Below, piece by piece: positions 63,749-64,000 of a stretch of 64,000 nt of DNA. This stretch comes from Marinobacter excellens HL-55 (lineage in GTDB: Bacteria; Pseudomonadota; Gammaproteobacteria; Pseudomonadales; Oleiphilaceae), in the NCBI GenBank assembly GCA_001314845.1, contig LJZQ01000002.1, positions 62,001 to 126,000 of the forward strand. Reading direction: 5' to 3'. Positions within the stretch are counted from its first letter, which is position 1. Every line of letters begins with the position of its first letter. The position numbers and the translations under genes are program-made. Under the pieces are notes generated by a model. That model worked only from the letters and a program-made list of their open reading frames with translations. It ran no database searches and was not told where the DNA came from.

Positions 63749-64000
63749 TTATACCTCCGGGCCTGTCCATTGCCAGGTGAATGACCAGTCTGGCTGATCC
63801 GCTGTCTGATTCACGCATGCCCTGAGTATAGATAAAAATTCGGCACGGGGAATCGTTCGGGCCCCCATGGTCATAAGGTGACTGCTTTCCACCTGGCAGT
63901 CCATCAAGCGATACCCCCAAACCGCCAGTTGGCGCGCCAGGTGCACCATCAACACTTTTGAGGCATTGGTTTCAAGAGAGAACATGGATTCACCGAAAAA
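63749..64000 (-). CDS. aat: Leucyl/phenylalanyl-tRNA-protein transferase, C-terminal part
   Basis: The last 83 codons are visible; the frame continues past base 64000. Aat adds Leu or Phe to N-terminal Lys or Arg, creating primary N-degrons for ClpS. The GESMFS motif, the Asp in LMDCQVESSHLMTMGAR and the ARTIPRAEF block are the family hallmarks. It precedes bpt on the same strand with no gap. Confidence 0.95.
   Translation of the reverse strand, partial: FFGESMFSLETNASKVLMVHLARQLAVWGYRLMDCQVESSHLMTMGARTIPRAEFLSILRACVNQTADQPDWSFTWQWTGPEV

Overview
The window looks like chromosomal sequence from a marine gammaproteobacterium, most probably Marinobacter or a close relative. This is inferred from recognised protein families, an E. 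coli-like gene order in two blocks (rluE-nudJ-mnmA-hflD-purB; cspD/clpS-clpA/infA/aat), a single ccoNOQP-ccoGHIS locus, and a class I PHA synthase with a phasin. I see no insertion sequence, prophage, CRISPR array, rRNA or credible tRNA. Gene density is high and the base composition is even, so this is core chromosome rather than an island.

Layout. 1-5252: Entner-Doudoroff and lower glycolysis genes (end of eda, pykA on the opposite strand, edd-glk) with a uracil-DNA glycosylase-like gene coupled to glk. 5244-10728: glpD, an orphan type I periplasmic binding protein, and a divergent chemoreceptor with an unusual predicted topology. 10758-14748: phasin, class I PhaC and a CBS-PAS-GGDEF protein in one minus-strand unit with an internal terminator. 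14888-16710: a small DksA/TraR-type zinc protein and a DASS/SLC13 anion transporter. 16932-21505: a four-gene envelope operon (C39 peptidase, beta-barrel protein, FadL-like porin, MalM-like lipoprotein) resembling a Fap secretion module without amyloid subunits; this is the best candidate for something undescribed. 21513-24904: polysaccharide deacetylase, DnaJ-related protein, TetR regulator, ttcA.

24920-33587 is the complete cbb3 oxidase locus on the minus strand (ccoN-O-Q-P-G-H-I-S plus a TauE/SafE-like gene), preceded by two Anr/FNR-type sites. 33809-43238 holds a hydrolase, a 7TMR-DISM diguanylate cyclase, rlmM, a small monooxygenase-like gene, tusA, dsbD, epmC, rhlB and pdxB. 43296-51539 holds htpX, an unknown gene coupled to alaA, a glutathione peroxidase-ohrR operon with a palindromic operator, a hybrid histidine kinase, an unknown membrane protein and a LysR regulator.

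51528-58020 is a seven-gene minus-strand run (rluE, nudJ, mnmA, hflD, purB, roxA, GNAT protein) for RNA and ribosome modification and purine synthesis. 58152-64000 holds cspD, clpS-clpA, an AdeT-like solute-binding protein, infA, bpt and the end of aat. ClpS, ClpA, Bpt and Aat together form nearly the whole bacterial N-degron pathway. The links between genes are the usual tight type: many 4-bp start/stop overlaps, and several convergent pairs whose coding ends overlap on opposite strands.
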